Part shown: positions 19,942-29,054 of the stretch, piece after piece
How the letters are laid out: each line of letters opens with the position of its first letter
Position numbering within the stretch: the first letter of the stretch is position 1
Assembly (NCBI GenBank): GCA_964556755.1
Contig: CAZKXI010000014.1
Coordinates: forward strand, 1 to 64,000
DNA length: 64,000 bases
Reading direction: 5' to 3'
Source of the DNA: UBA4085 sp964556755
Lineage (GTDB): Bacteria; Acidobacteriota; Aminicenantia; Aminicenantales; UBA4085
Position numbers and translations under genes: made by a program
Notes under the pieces: generated by a model
The model's database searches: none
The model's input: the letters and a program-made list of their open reading frames with translations, nothing else
Told to the model about the DNA's origin: nothing

Positions 19942-21417
19942 CTACTTGCCGGCTTTCGCCTCCTTGGCTTGGGCCTCGACGGCCATGATCTTGAGCTGCT
20001 CCTGCTTCTCGAGCACCATCTGCAGATTCTTCTTCAGCTCGGCCTTCTTCTCGGCCGAGTCGGTTTTCTCCAGCTCGGCCCGCAGCCCGGCCTCCTTCTG
20101 CTTGAGGGATTCGAGCTTGGCCTTGATCTCCTCGATCGGAGGCAGCGCGGTCTTCTTGATCATCATCGGGCCGCCGCCGCCTTGGAGAGCCTTGGCCTTC
20201 TCTTCCACCGCCTGCAGCTTCTTCTCCAGCTCGGCTTTGACGGCCGGATCGGAGGTCTTCTCCATCTCCCCCACGATCTTCTCGGCCGTCTGCTTGAGCT
20301 TCATCATCTCTTCGGAAGGCGGGGGCAGAACGATGCCCTGGGCCTTCATCTTCTCGATCATCTCGGCGCGCTTCAAGGCCAGCTTCTCCAGCTTGGCCTT
20401 GATCTCGGCCCGGGCGGCGTCATCGGGGGCGGCCTTGTAGGCGGCCTTGAGCTCGGCTTCCATCTGGCCCAGCTTGCTCAGCTCCTCGACGGCGTGGTCG
20501 ACCTTCTCCTGGGAGATCTTGTTCACGGCGGCCGGGCCCGTCTTGTCCTGTCCGGCGGGCACAGCCGAAGCGGCAAACCGGGGCGCGGCGAACAGCAGGG
20601 CCAGGGCCAGGACCGCGGGGACGGCCAGCAGGCATTTCCACCGGGAGCCGCCGGTGGACGGGTTCTTGGACATCATCGAGAGTCTCCTTTTGATTTGCGA
20701 CTGCTTGAAGCTGTTCCCCACTCCAAACAGCCGGGCGCCCACGTGCTGCTCGAAGACGAGCCGCCTGTACCCGGCGCCGCCGAAGCCCTGCGCAATGACG
20801 CCGGCGTCGGCCAGGTACTCGTGAGTCTCTTGTAGCGACTTCTTGAAAGCCCCCGCCAGGGGGTTGAACCAGAGGACGATCGCGGCCAGATCCATGGCCA
20901 GAAGGTCCAGCGAATGGAGCTGGCGGATGTGGATCCGCTCATGGGCCAGGATCCGGCTCAGGTCGCCGGGCTCCAGGCCTTGCTCGTTGATGAAGACGAA
21001 GCCGAGGAAGGAGAACGGGGCGAAGGCCTCCCCCACGCCCACGATCCGGACGCCCCCCCGGCGGCGGACGTCTCCGCGCCGGATGACGCCGGCCAGACGG
21101 GCCAGCTGAAGGGCGAAGCGGAGAAGGAAGATCAGCGCCCCCGCCGCATAGACGGCGGCCAGGACATCGAGAAGCCCCGGTCCTTGGACCGGCCGAGGGC
21201 CGAAGGCGGGCGAGGCCAGATCCGGCAGGGACGGGACGGTTCTGAAGGGCGAGGCGACCGGGAAGGCGGGGATGAGAAAGGACAGCGCCAGGGCGCCGAC
21301 GAGGTAAGCCCGGTTGAGGCGGAAGTGCGTCTCATTGCGAAGCCCCAGAGCGTAGACGGCGTAGAACAGGGACAAGCCCAGGGCGGCTTTGACGGCGAAG
21401 AGCAGGAGGGCGGTCAC
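19942..21417 (-). CDS. BlaR1-like M56 membrane metallopeptidase with coiled-coil tail
   Basis: This 491-residue protein has N-terminal transmembrane helices (two before residue 55, a third near 83-105). The M56 zinc site is H159-E160-R-I-H163 with a downstream Glu in ETHEYLADAG near 197-200. Another membrane helix near 260-285 follows MMSKNPS. The C-terminal ~200 residues are charged and helical (runs of Glu, Lys, Ala, with a short PPP segment). They replace the penicillin-binding sensor of true BlaR1, so the signal is unlikely to be a beta-lactam bound there. The start is GTG and overlaps the blaI stop (GTGA), giving coupled translation. It would cleave the BlaI partner when triggered. Confidence 0.9.
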   Translation of the reverse strand: MTALLLFAVKAALGLSLFYAVYALGLRNETHFRLNRAYLVGALALSFLIPAFPVASPFRTVPSLPDLASPAFGPRPVQGPGLLDVLAAVYAAGALIFLLRFALQLARLAGVIRRGDVRRRGGVRIVGVGEAFAPFSFLGFVFINEQGLEPGDLSRILAHERIHIRQLHSLDLLAMDLAAIVLWFNPLAGAFKKSLQETHEYLADAGVIAQGFGGAGYRRLVFEQHVGARLFGVGNSFKQSQIKRRLSMMSKNPSTGGSRWKCLLAVPAVLALALLFAAPRFAASAVPAGQDKTGPAAVNKISQEKVDHAVEELSKLGQMEAELKAAYKAAPDDAARAEIKAKLEKLALKRAEMIEKMKAQGIVLPPPSEEMMKLKQTAEKIVGEMEKTSDPAVKAELEKKLQAVEEKAKALQGGGGPMMIKKTALPPIEEIKAKLESLKQKEAGLRAELEKTDSAEKKAELKKNLQMVLEKQEQLKIMAVEAQAKEAKAGK

Positions 21418-21797
21418 CGCCGGCCCCCTTTCTGCCGCTCGATCTCCTCGTCCAGGAGGCGGCGGACGCTTTCCAGCTCCTGCAGGCTCATGTCCCTTCC
21501 CCCGGCGAAGAAGGAGACCATCTCGGGGAAGGAGTCGCCGAAGAAGCGCCGGACGAAGGAGCGGACGAACTTCTTCTTATACTCGTCGCGGCCGACCAGG
21601 GGAAAGTACTCGTGGGTCTTGCCGTAGGCTTTATGCCCGACGAACTTCTTCTTCTCCAGGATCCGGATGATCGTCGAGACGGTGTTGTAAGCGGGCTTGG
21701 GCTCGGGCAGCCTCTCGATGACATCCTTGACGAAGCCCTTCTCCAGTCCCCAGAGGACCTGCATGATCTGCTCTTCGGCCTTGGTCAGCTCTTTCAT
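21414..21797 (-). CDS. BlaI/MecI/CopY-family transcriptional repressor
   Basis: This 127-residue winged-helix repressor shows LTKAEEQIMQVLWGLEKGFVKDVIERLP, AYNTVSTIIRILEKKKFVGH and YFPLVGRDEYKKKFVRSFVRRFFG, the standard BlaI layout with a C-terminal dimerisation helix. It should bind the palindrome in its own promoter and be inactivated by the coupled M56 protease. The ATG lies only 9 bases after the -10 box, so the mRNA is nearly leaderless. Confidence 0.94.
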   Translation of the reverse strand: MKELTKAEEQIMQVLWGLEKGFVKDVIERLPEPKPAYNTVSTIIRILEKKKFVGHKAYGKTHEYFPLVGRDEYKKKFVRSFVRRFFGDSFPEMVSFFAGGRDMSLQELESVRRLLDEEIERQKGGRR

Positions 21798-21806
21798 GGC
21801 GCTCCC

Positions 21807-21835
21807 AATATAAACCTAAGCATTTAGTTTGTCAA
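21807..21835 (-). promoter_or_regulatory. blaI-M56 promoter whose spacer is the operator
   Basis: TTGACA (21830-21835) and TATATT (21807-21812) on the minus strand flank exactly 17 bases. Those 17 bases (21813-21829) form an imperfect palindrome, AACTAAATGCTTAGGTT. A bound repressor would cover both promoter elements. Confidence 0.78.
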
Positions 21836-21849
21836 CTATTATTTTCGTT

Positions 21850-21874
21850 GTATAACTAATCACACTGGTTATAC
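21850..21874. promoter_or_regulatory. Perfect 7-bp inverted repeat upstream of blaI
   Basis: GTATAAC (21850-21856) and GTTATAC (21868-21874) are separated by 11 bases, just upstream of the blaI -35. It may be a second repressor site or an activator site. The remaining 150 bases towards glgP hold GC-rich hairpins without a T-run, which may end glgP transcription. Confidence 0.4.
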
Positions 21875-22027
21875 GTTTCGCCGCGGGGTTGCGTTGCAGG
21901 GCCCGACAAATTCCGGGATGGCGCGCCGCGCCCCGACCGGCCTCTCTCCCCCCGGGAGGGGGGCGCCCGGACGGCTCCCCCCGACCGGGGAGCCCGCTAT
22001 GGCGATCCGCGCCTGCCGGGAGTCGGA

Positions 22028-24163
22028 TCAGCGAGGAAGGTAGTACCGAACGGCATACTCTTGGACCATGCGCCGGGTGTCATAGCGGGGCACGAGGCCC
22101 GATATGGCCCTGCGGATCATGGTCAGCCAGCGCCGCGGCAGGCCCGAGGCGTCCCGCTCGTAGAAGGACGGCACCACATCCTCGGAGAGAATCCGGAAGA
22201 GGTTGTCGGCGTCCACCCGGTCCTGCTCCTCGACGTCGGCCGGATGGGAGTCCGGTCCTATGGCGAAGCCGTTATTCCCGTCGAAGGCCTCCCGCCACCA
22301 GCCGTCCAGTATGCTAAGGTTGAGGCATCCGTGCACGCCGCACTTCTGGCCGGACGTTCCGGACGCCTCCAACGGCCGCCGGGGATTGTTGAGCCAGACG
22401 TCGCAGCCCGAGACCATGCGCCGGGCGACCTGGATGTCATAGTCCTCGATGAAGATCAGCGAGCCCTTGAGCGGCGTATGCTCGCTGAGGTGGATGATGT
22501 GCTGGATCAGGCGCTTGCCCTCGTCGTCGCGCGGATGGGCCTTGCCGGCGAAGACGAACTGGACCGGCCTCTGGGCGTCCTTGGCCAGGGCCACCATGGC
22601 CTCGAAGTTGCGAAAGACCAGCGAGGCCCTCTTGTAGGTGGCGAAGCGGCGGGCGAATCCGACGGTCAAGGCGTCCGGGCTGAGGAGGGGCTCGGCGGCC
22701 GGGAAGTCCCTGGAGCCGCGACCGCGGCCCTGGTCGAGCATGCGCTTGCGGCAGAACTCGATCAGCTTGCGCCGCAGCTCGTAGCGGAAGGCCCACAGCT
22801 CCTCGTCCGAGACGAAGGCGGGGTCCTCGACCCCGGCCCAGAAGGCCGGGTCCTCGACCTTGGCCGCCCAGTCGCCGCCGGCCCGGCGCGACCAGAAGCG
22901 ATAGGTCGTCCCGTTCAGCCAGGAGGCGGCGTGAACGCCGTTGGTGATATGGCCGATCGGCACGTCGGCCTCGGCCCGGTCCGGCCACAGCCCCCGCCAC
23001 ATGGCCCGGCTGACCCGTCCGTGGAGCTCGGAGACCCCATTGGCCGCCCGCGAGCCCTTGAGGGCCAGGACGGTCATGCAGAACGGCTCGCGGCCCTCCT
23101 CGGGCCGGACGCGGCCGAGGCCCAGGACCCGCTCCCGCCCGCCGGGGATCGACTTGATGAAGCGCGAGGCGGCGTACTCCAGGAGGTCGGGGCTGAAGCG
23201 GTCGTGGCCGGCCTCGACCGGCGTATGGGTGGTGAAGACGCATTCGGCCCGGACGGCCTCCCAGGCCTGGTCGAAAGGCAGGCCGGCGGCCGTCTTCTCG
23301 CGCAGCAGCTCCAGGGTCAGGAAGGCGGCATGGCCCTCGTTCATGTGGAAGACCGAGGGATCCAAGCCCAGGGCCCGCAGCAGCCTCACGCCCCCGATGC
23401 CGAGCAGGAGCTCCTGCATGATCCTCGTCGTCGCGTCCCCGCCGTAGAGCCGCCGGGTCAGATCCCGGTACAGGGGCTCGTTCTCGGGCAGGTCCGTGTC
23501 GAGAAGATAGACGCTGATCCGGCCCACGGCCGCCCGCCAGGCCCGGAAGCTGACCTTGGCTTCGGCGATGGGCAGGTGGCAGACCACCGGCTCGCCCTGC
23601 TCGTCCAGCACCGCCTCCAAGGGGAGGTGGCGCGGCAGGAGCGGCGTGTAGGTCTCGACCTGCCAGTTCGCCGGATCGACCGTCTGGGTGAAGTAGCCCT
23701 CCCGATAGAACAGCCCGACGCCGACGAAGCCCAAGCCCAGGTCGCTGGCGGACTTGGCATGGTCGGCCGACAGGATGCCCAGGCCGCCGGCTCCGATCGG
23801 CAGGGACTCGTGAAAGCCGAACTCGGCGCTGAAGTAGGCCGCCGGCCGCTCCAGGAGCTCGCGCGCCTGGGCCCGGCCCCAGGTCGCCTCGCTCTTGAGG
23901 TAGGCTTCGAATTCGGCCAGGACGGCCTTGACCTTGGCCGCGAACAACGGATCGAGCAGGCGGACGCGGAGCTCCGCCGCCGAGACCTCGTGCAGCACCG
24001 CCACCGGGTTGTGGCGGAAGCTCTCCCAGCAACGCGGCGCGAGCTCTTGGAACAGAGACTGGGCGGGCGGGTTCCAGGACCACCAGAGATTGCGGGCCAG
24101 CCGGTTCAGCCCGGCCGCCAGGGCCGGGATGTGAGCGAATCCGTTCACAGGCGTCACGTCCAC
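22028..24163 (-). CDS. glgP: Alpha-glucan (glycogen) phosphorylase, GT35
   Basis: This 711-residue protein is the shorter phosphorylase type common in bacteria, beginning with the DUF3417 region (LARNLWWSWNPPAQSLFQEL near residue 23). It releases glucose-1-phosphate from alpha-1,4-glucans. Seen motifs are AYFSAEFGFHESLPIGAGGLGILSADHAKSASDLG, HMNEGHAAF, TTHTPVEAGHDRF, HITNGVHAASWL, RRFATYKRA and the pyridoxal-phosphate region EASGTSGQKCGVHGCLNLS with its conserved Lys. The start is GTG with a weak purine-rich site (GAGAAGCGAG). It is monocistronic and divergent from the DUF5916 gene. Confidence 0.95.
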   Translation of the reverse strand: MDVTPVNGFAHIPALAAGLNRLARNLWWSWNPPAQSLFQELAPRCWESFRHNPVAVLHEVSAAELRVRLLDPLFAAKVKAVLAEFEAYLKSEATWGRAQARELLERPAAYFSAEFGFHESLPIGAGGLGILSADHAKSASDLGLGFVGVGLFYREGYFTQTVDPANWQVETYTPLLPRHLPLEAVLDEQGEPVVCHLPIAEAKVSFRAWRAAVGRISVYLLDTDLPENEPLYRDLTRRLYGGDATTRIMQELLLGIGGVRLLRALGLDPSVFHMNEGHAAFLTLELLREKTAAGLPFDQAWEAVRAECVFTTHTPVEAGHDRFSPDLLEYAASRFIKSIPGGRERVLGLGRVRPEEGREPFCMTVLALKGSRAANGVSELHGRVSRAMWRGLWPDRAEADVPIGHITNGVHAASWLNGTTYRFWSRRAGGDWAAKVEDPAFWAGVEDPAFVSDEELWAFRYELRRKLIEFCRKRMLDQGRGRGSRDFPAAEPLLSPDALTVGFARRFATYKRASLVFRNFEAMVALAKDAQRPVQFVFAGKAHPRDDEGKRLIQHIIHLSEHTPLKGSLIFIEDYDIQVARRMVSGCDVWLNNPRRPLEASGTSGQKCGVHGCLNLSILDGWWREAFDGNNGFAIGPDSHPADVEEQDRVDADNLFRILSEDVVPSFYERDASGLPRRWLTMIRRAISGLVPRYDTRRMVQEYAVRYYLPR

Positions 24164-24334
24164 CTCGCTTCTCGCGGACCGGGCCGCGCATAATCCGGGC
24201 CATGATAGCCCCTTCTCCGGCCCCGATCAATAGGATTCCCGATTCGTCCCCGGGCGCGGCCTAAAAAGAAGGTCTGGCGCCGGGCAACAATTTGGGTATG
24301 ATAACCGTATTTATCGGCAGGAGTTTTATAGCTC

Positions 24335-26536
24335 ATGAGATACCCTCTCCCGATCGCCGCCGCCCTCCTGCTGGCCCTCTCTCCCGCTCTCCCCTCCCCG
24401 GCCCGGGGGGAAGAGACGCCGGCGCGTCCCCCCGTCCCCGAAAGAGTCCTGCTCAAGCCGCTCAAGACCGATAAGCCGCCGGTCATCGACGCCCGCCTGG
24501 ACGACCCGGTCTGGGCGGCCGCGCCCTCGGTCACCGACTTCGAGACCTTCATCCCCGAGTTCGGCAAGAAGCAGCCGGAGAAGACCATCGCCTATTTCGC
24601 CTATGACCGGGAGAACCTCTATTTCGCCTTCCGCTGCTTCGACGACCAGCCCGACAAGATCAAGGCCGCCGTCTCCCGCCGCGACGACGTCTTCAGTGAC
24701 GATTTCGTCTGCATCAACCTGGACTCCTTCAACGACCAGCAATCGCTGTACGCCTTCTACGTCAATCCCCTGGGCATCCAGGGCGACAGCCGCTACGCCA
24801 GCAATAAGGAGGACTTCAGCGTCGACATGGTCTGGTGGAGCGCCGGCCGCATCGACGAGCAGGGGTACACGGTCGAGATCGCCATCCCGCTCAAGAGCAT
24901 CCGCTTCGCCCAGGGCGAGCGGACGGAGATGTCGATCATCTTCGAGCGGACCATCAACCGCCGCCAGGAGCACGGCTCCTACCCGGCCCTCGATCCCAAG
25001 CGGGGCTACGCCTTCCTGCCCCAGATGGCGCCCATGGAGTTCTTCGGCCTCAAGCGCTACATCCTTCTGGAGGTCCTACCCGCCTTCACCTACGGCCGCG
25101 GCTATGTCCATGACGCCGGCGCCCTGAGCAAGAGCCAGGACTCCGGAGAGCTCAGCCTGACCGGGAAGCTGGGCCTGACCCCCAGCCTGATCCTGGATGC
25201 CGCGATCAACCCCGACTTCAGCCAGGTCGAAGCCGACGCCGGGCAGGTCGACGCCAATCTCCGCTACGGCCTCTTCTACCCTGAAAAGCGTCCCTTCTTC
25301 CTGGAAGGCAGCGAAGCCTTCAACGTCGGCGCCGTTGTGACCAGCCCCCTGCAGGCGGTGGTCCACACCCGGACCATCGTCGATCCCAAGGCCGGCTTCA
25401 AGCTGAGCGGCAAGATAGGGCGCAACGACACCATCGCCTCGATCTTCGCGCTCGACGGCTCCGCCGCCGAGGTCTCAGGCGACCCGGACGCTCCCGACGC
25501 CCGCTTCTCCATCTTCCGCTACCGCCGGACGACCAGCCAGGACGGCTATCTGGGGCTCTTCTTCACCGAGCGGAGCCAGGGCGGCCGCATCAACCGGGTG
25601 GCCGGGCCGGACGGACAGATCCGGCTGAGCCGGGCCTCCATGCTCAGCTTCCACGCCCTCGGCTCGTTCACCCGGCCTGAGGAGCCGGCGGGTTGGAGCC
25701 GGGGCCGGGCCATCAGCGTGGAGTACGCTTACGACTCCAGCAAGCTGGGCTTGGACGCCTCGTTCCACGACATGTCCTCGGGCTTCGAGGCCGACGCCGG
25801 CTACCTGACCCGGACCGGACTGACCAGCTTTGTGGCCAATATCGTTCCCCGCTTCTACACCCGGTCGCCCTGGTTCCGGCGGATCTCCCCGGTGGCGGGC
25901 CTGGCCGTCCTGCGCGACCATGACAGCGGCCTGACCGAGACCCAGGCCGGCCTCGGCTTCATGGTCGTGCTCAAGGGCAACTCCACCCTCACGGCCTTGT
26001 ACAGCGAGGCCAGCGAGATCTTCCTCGGCCGCCGCTTCGACGTCAGCGGGTTCAGCCTGACCGGCCGCTCCCAGCTGACCAAGAAGATCAGGATCCAAGC
26101 CAATCTGCGGACCGGCCAAGCCATCCGCTACGTGGCCGATCCCTTCCAAGGCTACGGCAAGAGAGCCACCCTGACCGGCGTCTACCAGCCCACCGAGAAC
26201 CTCAACCTGACCCTGGCCTGGTCCTACTCCGACCTGTTCAAGGACGCGACCAAGGAGAAGGTCTACGACTACAACATCTACCGGGCCCGCCTGACCTATC
26301 AGGTCAACAAGTATCTCTTCTTCCGGGCCATCGTCGAGTCCAACACCTTCCACAAGACCCTGCTGACCGACTTCCTGGCCTCCTTCACCTACATTCCCGG
26401 CACGGTCATCCACCTCGGCTACGGCTCGTTCTACGAGAGGCTGGAGTGGATGGAGGGCGAATACCGTCCGGCGGATCGATTCCTGGAGACCAAGCGGGGC
26501 TTCTTCTTCAAGGCCTCCTATCTCTGGCGGCTCTAG
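24335..26536 (+). CDS. DUF5916 outer-membrane protein with CBM9-like N-terminal domain
   Basis: This 733-residue protein has a signal peptide (residues 1-25). A carbohydrate-binding family 9-like domain follows at about residues 45-225 (KPPVIDARLDDPVWAAAP, YDRENLYFAFRCFDD, YTVEIAIPLKSIRF). The DUF5916 region begins near residue 225 with ERTINRRQEHGSYP and contains NPDFSQVEADAGQVDANLRYGLFYPEKRPFFLEG. The C-terminal ~350 residues alternate aromatic and small residues and end in F-K-A-S-Y-L-W-R-L, as in an outer-membrane beta-barrel. AGGAG precedes the ATG by 11 bases. It is probably a surface protein that binds or passes sugars; the biochemical role is unknown. Confidence 0.85.
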   Translation: MRYPLPIAAALLLALSPALPSPARGEETPARPPVPERVLLKPLKTDKPPVIDARLDDPVWAAAPSVTDFETFIPEFGKKQPEKTIAYFAYDRENLYFAFRCFDDQPDKIKAAVSRRDDVFSDDFVCINLDSFNDQQSLYAFYVNPLGIQGDSRYASNKEDFSVDMVWWSAGRIDEQGYTVEIAIPLKSIRFAQGERTEMSIIFERTINRRQEHGSYPALDPKRGYAFLPQMAPMEFFGLKRYILLEVLPAFTYGRGYVHDAGALSKSQDSGELSLTGKLGLTPSLILDAAINPDFSQVEADAGQVDANLRYGLFYPEKRPFFLEGSEAFNVGAVVTSPLQAVVHTRTIVDPKAGFKLSGKIGRNDTIASIFALDGSAAEVSGDPDAPDARFSIFRYRRTTSQDGYLGLFFTERSQGGRINRVAGPDGQIRLSRASMLSFHALGSFTRPEEPAGWSRGRAISVEYAYDSSKLGLDASFHDMSSGFEADAGYLTRTGLTSFVANIVPRFYTRSPWFRRISPVAGLAVLRDHDSGLTETQAGLGFMVVLKGNSTLTALYSEASEIFLGRRFDVSGFSLTGRSQLTKKIRIQANLRTGQAIRYVADPFQGYGKRATLTGVYQPTENLNLTLAWSYSDLFKDATKEKVYDYNIYRARLTYQVNKYLFFRAIVESNTFHKTLLTDFLASFTYIPGTVIHLGYGSFYERLEWMEGEYRPADRFLETKRGFFFKASYLWRL

Positions 26537-26608
26537 CGGGATTTGTCTCCCGGCCGGGGGATGTGATAGGTTGACTCCGGCTATTCCACCCTTAGTCGGG
26601 AGCTCGTC

Positions 26609-27973
26609 ATGACCATGCCGTCCCCCCTCTCGCGCCGCCGGTTCATCCGCGCCGCGGCTCTGACCGCGCCGGCCCTGATGGCCCATCCGCTGCGGGCTTT
26701 CTCCCCCGCGGCCGGGCCGGCCATCGTCCCCTCCCGGGTCGTCTCGGGGCGCTGCCGCCCCGGCGACACGCTGACCTTCGGCTGCATCGGCGTCGGCCGC
26801 CAGGGGACCGGCGACATGAAGGAGCTCATCTACCGCGGCCTGGAAGCCGGGGCCCGCGTGGTGGCCGTCTGCGACGTCGACGCGCACCGCCGGGACAACG
26901 CCCAATGGGAGGCGGAGAGAATCTACGCCGCCGAGCTGAAGCAGGAGCGGTACGACGGCATCGCCGCGTACGCCGATTTTCGCGAGCTGCTGGCCCGGAC
27001 CGACATCGACGGCGTCCTGATCGTCTCGCCAGACCACTGGCACGCCGGGCACGCCATCGCCGCGGCCACGGCCGGCAAGGATATTTATCTGGAAAAGCCC
27101 CTGACCTACACCATCGCCGAGGGCCGCAAGCTGGTGGAGGCCGTCCGCAAGAACAAGCGGGTCCTTCAGGTCGGCTCCCAGCAGCGCTCGTCCGTCTACT
27201 TCCGCATCGCGGCCGAGGCCGTTCGCAACGGCCGCATCGGCAAGCTGCGGACGATCAGGGTCCTCCTGCCCACCGACCAGGGCGCGGGCGACCCCGCGCC
27301 CGCTCCCGTCCCCCGCTTCCTGGACTACGACGCCTGGCAGGGACCGGCCGCGGAGATGCCCTATGCTGTCGACCGGGTCCATCCGGTCGGCAGCCTGGAG
27401 CGGCCCGGTTGGCTGCAGATCGAGCGCACCAGCCGGGGCATGATCACCGGCTGGGGCTCGCATATGATCGACAGCGCTCAATGGGGCCACGGCACGGACG
27501 AGACCGGGCCGGTCGAGATCGAGGCCAGAGGCGAGTTCCCCGAGCGGGGCCTTTTCGACGTCCACACCGGCTTCAAGGGCGAAGCGGTCTTCGCCGACGG
27601 CGTCCGGATGATCATGGAGAGCGGAGAAGCCGGCGTCCGCTTCGAGGGAGACGCGGGCTGGGTCTACGCCGACCGCGGCAAGGTCCAGGCCTCCGATCCG
27701 GAGATGCTCAAAGCCCAGCCCGGGACCGATCAAGTCCGCCTGCCGGTCAGCGGCAACCACATGAAAGACTTCCTGGAGGCCGTGCGCGGCCGCAAGGATC
27801 CCATCGCCCCGGTCGAGGTCGGACACCGCTCCAACACCATTTGCGTCCTGACCCACATCGCCATGAAGCTGGGGCGCAAGCTCGGCTGGCACCCGGGCAC
27901 GGAGAGGTTCGTCAACGACGCCGAGGCCGACAAGTGGCTCGACGTTCCGCGCCGCGCCCCCTGGGCGCTCTAG
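26609..27973 (+). CDS. Tat-exported Gfo/Idh/MocA family oxidoreductase
   Basis: This 454-residue NAD(P)-dependent oxidoreductase has a twin-arginine signal (SRRRFIRAAAL, residues 8-18). The Rossmann motif is GCIGVGRQGTGDM (near 58), followed by VVAVCDVD, VSPDHWHAGHAIAAATAGKDIYLEKPLT (the Glu-Lys-Pro signature) and QVGSQQRSS. The C-terminal domain contains WGSHMIDSAQWG. The family oxidises or inverts sugars and cyclitols. The Tat signal suggests export of the folded enzyme with its cofactor. The PmoA-like gene follows after 10 bases. Confidence 0.9.
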   Translation: MTMPSPLSRRRFIRAAALTAPALMAHPLRAFSPAAGPAIVPSRVVSGRCRPGDTLTFGCIGVGRQGTGDMKELIYRGLEAGARVVAVCDVDAHRRDNAQWEAERIYAAELKQERYDGIAAYADFRELLARTDIDGVLIVSPDHWHAGHAIAAATAGKDIYLEKPLTYTIAEGRKLVEAVRKNKRVLQVGSQQRSSVYFRIAAEAVRNGRIGKLRTIRVLLPTDQGAGDPAPAPVPRFLDYDAWQGPAAEMPYAVDRVHPVGSLERPGWLQIERTSRGMITGWGSHMIDSAQWGHGTDETGPVEIEARGEFPERGLFDVHTGFKGEAVFADGVRMIMESGEAGVRFEGDAGWVYADRGKVQASDPEMLKAQPGTDQVRLPVSGNHMKDFLEAVRGRKDPIAPVEVGHRSNTICVLTHIAMKLGRKLGWHPGTERFVNDAEADKWLDVPRRAPWAL

Positions 27974-27983
27974 GCGGTTCGCC

Positions 27984-29054
27984 ATGAGCCGTCGGCAGCT
28001 CGCCGTCATCGCAGCCTGGATCCTGGCCGCGGTTTTCGGCCCGTCTGAGCCGCCGGCGGCCGGCTCGCCCCTCCTCCCGGAGTCTGAAGGACTTCGGGCC
28101 TCCCCCGTCGCCGCGACGACGGAAGCGCCGCCCGCCCCCCGCTTCTCCGCGGACCGTATCCGCCTGGAGAACGACGAGAAGGCCGGCCGCTTGCGGGTCC
28201 TGATCGGCGGCAGGGAGGCCTTCGTCTACCAATACGGCGCCGATCTCGATCTGCCTCATTACTGGCCCTTGGCCACCCCGGGCGGGCGCAACCTCCTCGT
28301 GCAGCGGACCGAGCCCTATCCCCATCACCGGTCCTTCTGGTTCGCCGACACCGTCCGCAGGCCCGGCGGCCGCGAAGCCAGCTTCTACAACGCCTATTAT
28401 TCGGGGGTCGAGCAGCCGACCGAGCCCAAGACCTACAAGCCTCCCTTCCGCGACCGCATCCGGCACGTCCGCTTCACCCGGCTGGATGCCGCCGGGAGCC
28501 GGGCCGAAATCGAGGCCGAGCTTCTCTGGGAGATGGACGGAGAGACGGCCCTGCTTCGGGAGATCCGGCGGCTTGTCGTCTTGGCTCTGGGCGGAGGCGA
28601 ATACCTCATGGACATGGAATTCATCCTCACCCCGGTCGACGGCGAGGTCGAGTTCCGCAGCGATGAGGTCCATTACGCCTGGCCCTACCTCCGCCTGCAA
28701 ACCCGCTGGAGCGGGGAGAGCGGCGGCCGGATCGTCTCGGACGGCGGCGCGGCGGGCCAGGAAGCCACGAATCTCCAGGCGGCCCGTTGGATCGACTACT
28801 CCCATGCCGTGGAGGGCGAGACGGCCGGCGTCGCGATCTTCCAGTACCCCGACGGCTTCGACCACCGCTGGCTGACCCGCGAATACGGCTGCTTCGGGCC
28901 GCGGCGGCCCGACGCCCTCAGCGGCAAGCCTTTCACCCTGGCCCCCGGCATGGCGCTCCGCCAACGGGTCGGAGTCCTGGTCCACTCCGGCGACGTCAAG
29001 ACGGGCCGGGTGGCGGAGCGCTACGCGGCTTTTAGAGCCGGCGCGGGGCGGTGA
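27984..29054 (+). CDS. Exported PmoA-like protein (DUF6807)
   Basis: This 356-residue protein has a hydrophobic N-terminal signal and a low-complexity Pro/Ala linker to about residue 50. The domain has the features of the family named after PmoA but found with sugar operons: YQYGADLDLPHYWPL, PYPHHRSFWFADTVR, MDMEFILTPVDGEVEF and YGCFGPRRPDALSGKPFTLAPG near the C-terminus. The fold is expected to be beta-rich. Despite the name there is no reason to infer methane oxidation. It lies between two exported sugar-type enzymes and shares their operon. Confidence 0.75.
   Translation: MSRRQLAVIAAWILAAVFGPSEPPAAGSPLLPESEGLRASPVAATTEAPPAPRFSADRIRLENDEKAGRLRVLIGGREAFVYQYGADLDLPHYWPLATPGGRNLLVQRTEPYPHHRSFWFADTVRRPGGREASFYNAYYSGVEQPTEPKTYKPPFRDRIRHVRFTRLDAAGSRAEIEAELLWEMDGETALLREIRRLVVLALGGGEYLMDMEFILTPVDGEVEFRSDEVHYAWPYLRLQTRWSGESGGRIVSDGGAAGQEATNLQAARWIDYSHAVEGETAGVAIFQYPDGFDHRWLTREYGCFGPRRPDALSGKPFTLAPGMALRQRVGVLVHSGDVKTGRVAERYAAFRAGAGR

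Noticed and set aside
27984..29054. Methane monooxygenase subunit
   Set aside because: The PmoA name of this family is historical; the protein is soluble-looking, exported and set among sugar enzymes.
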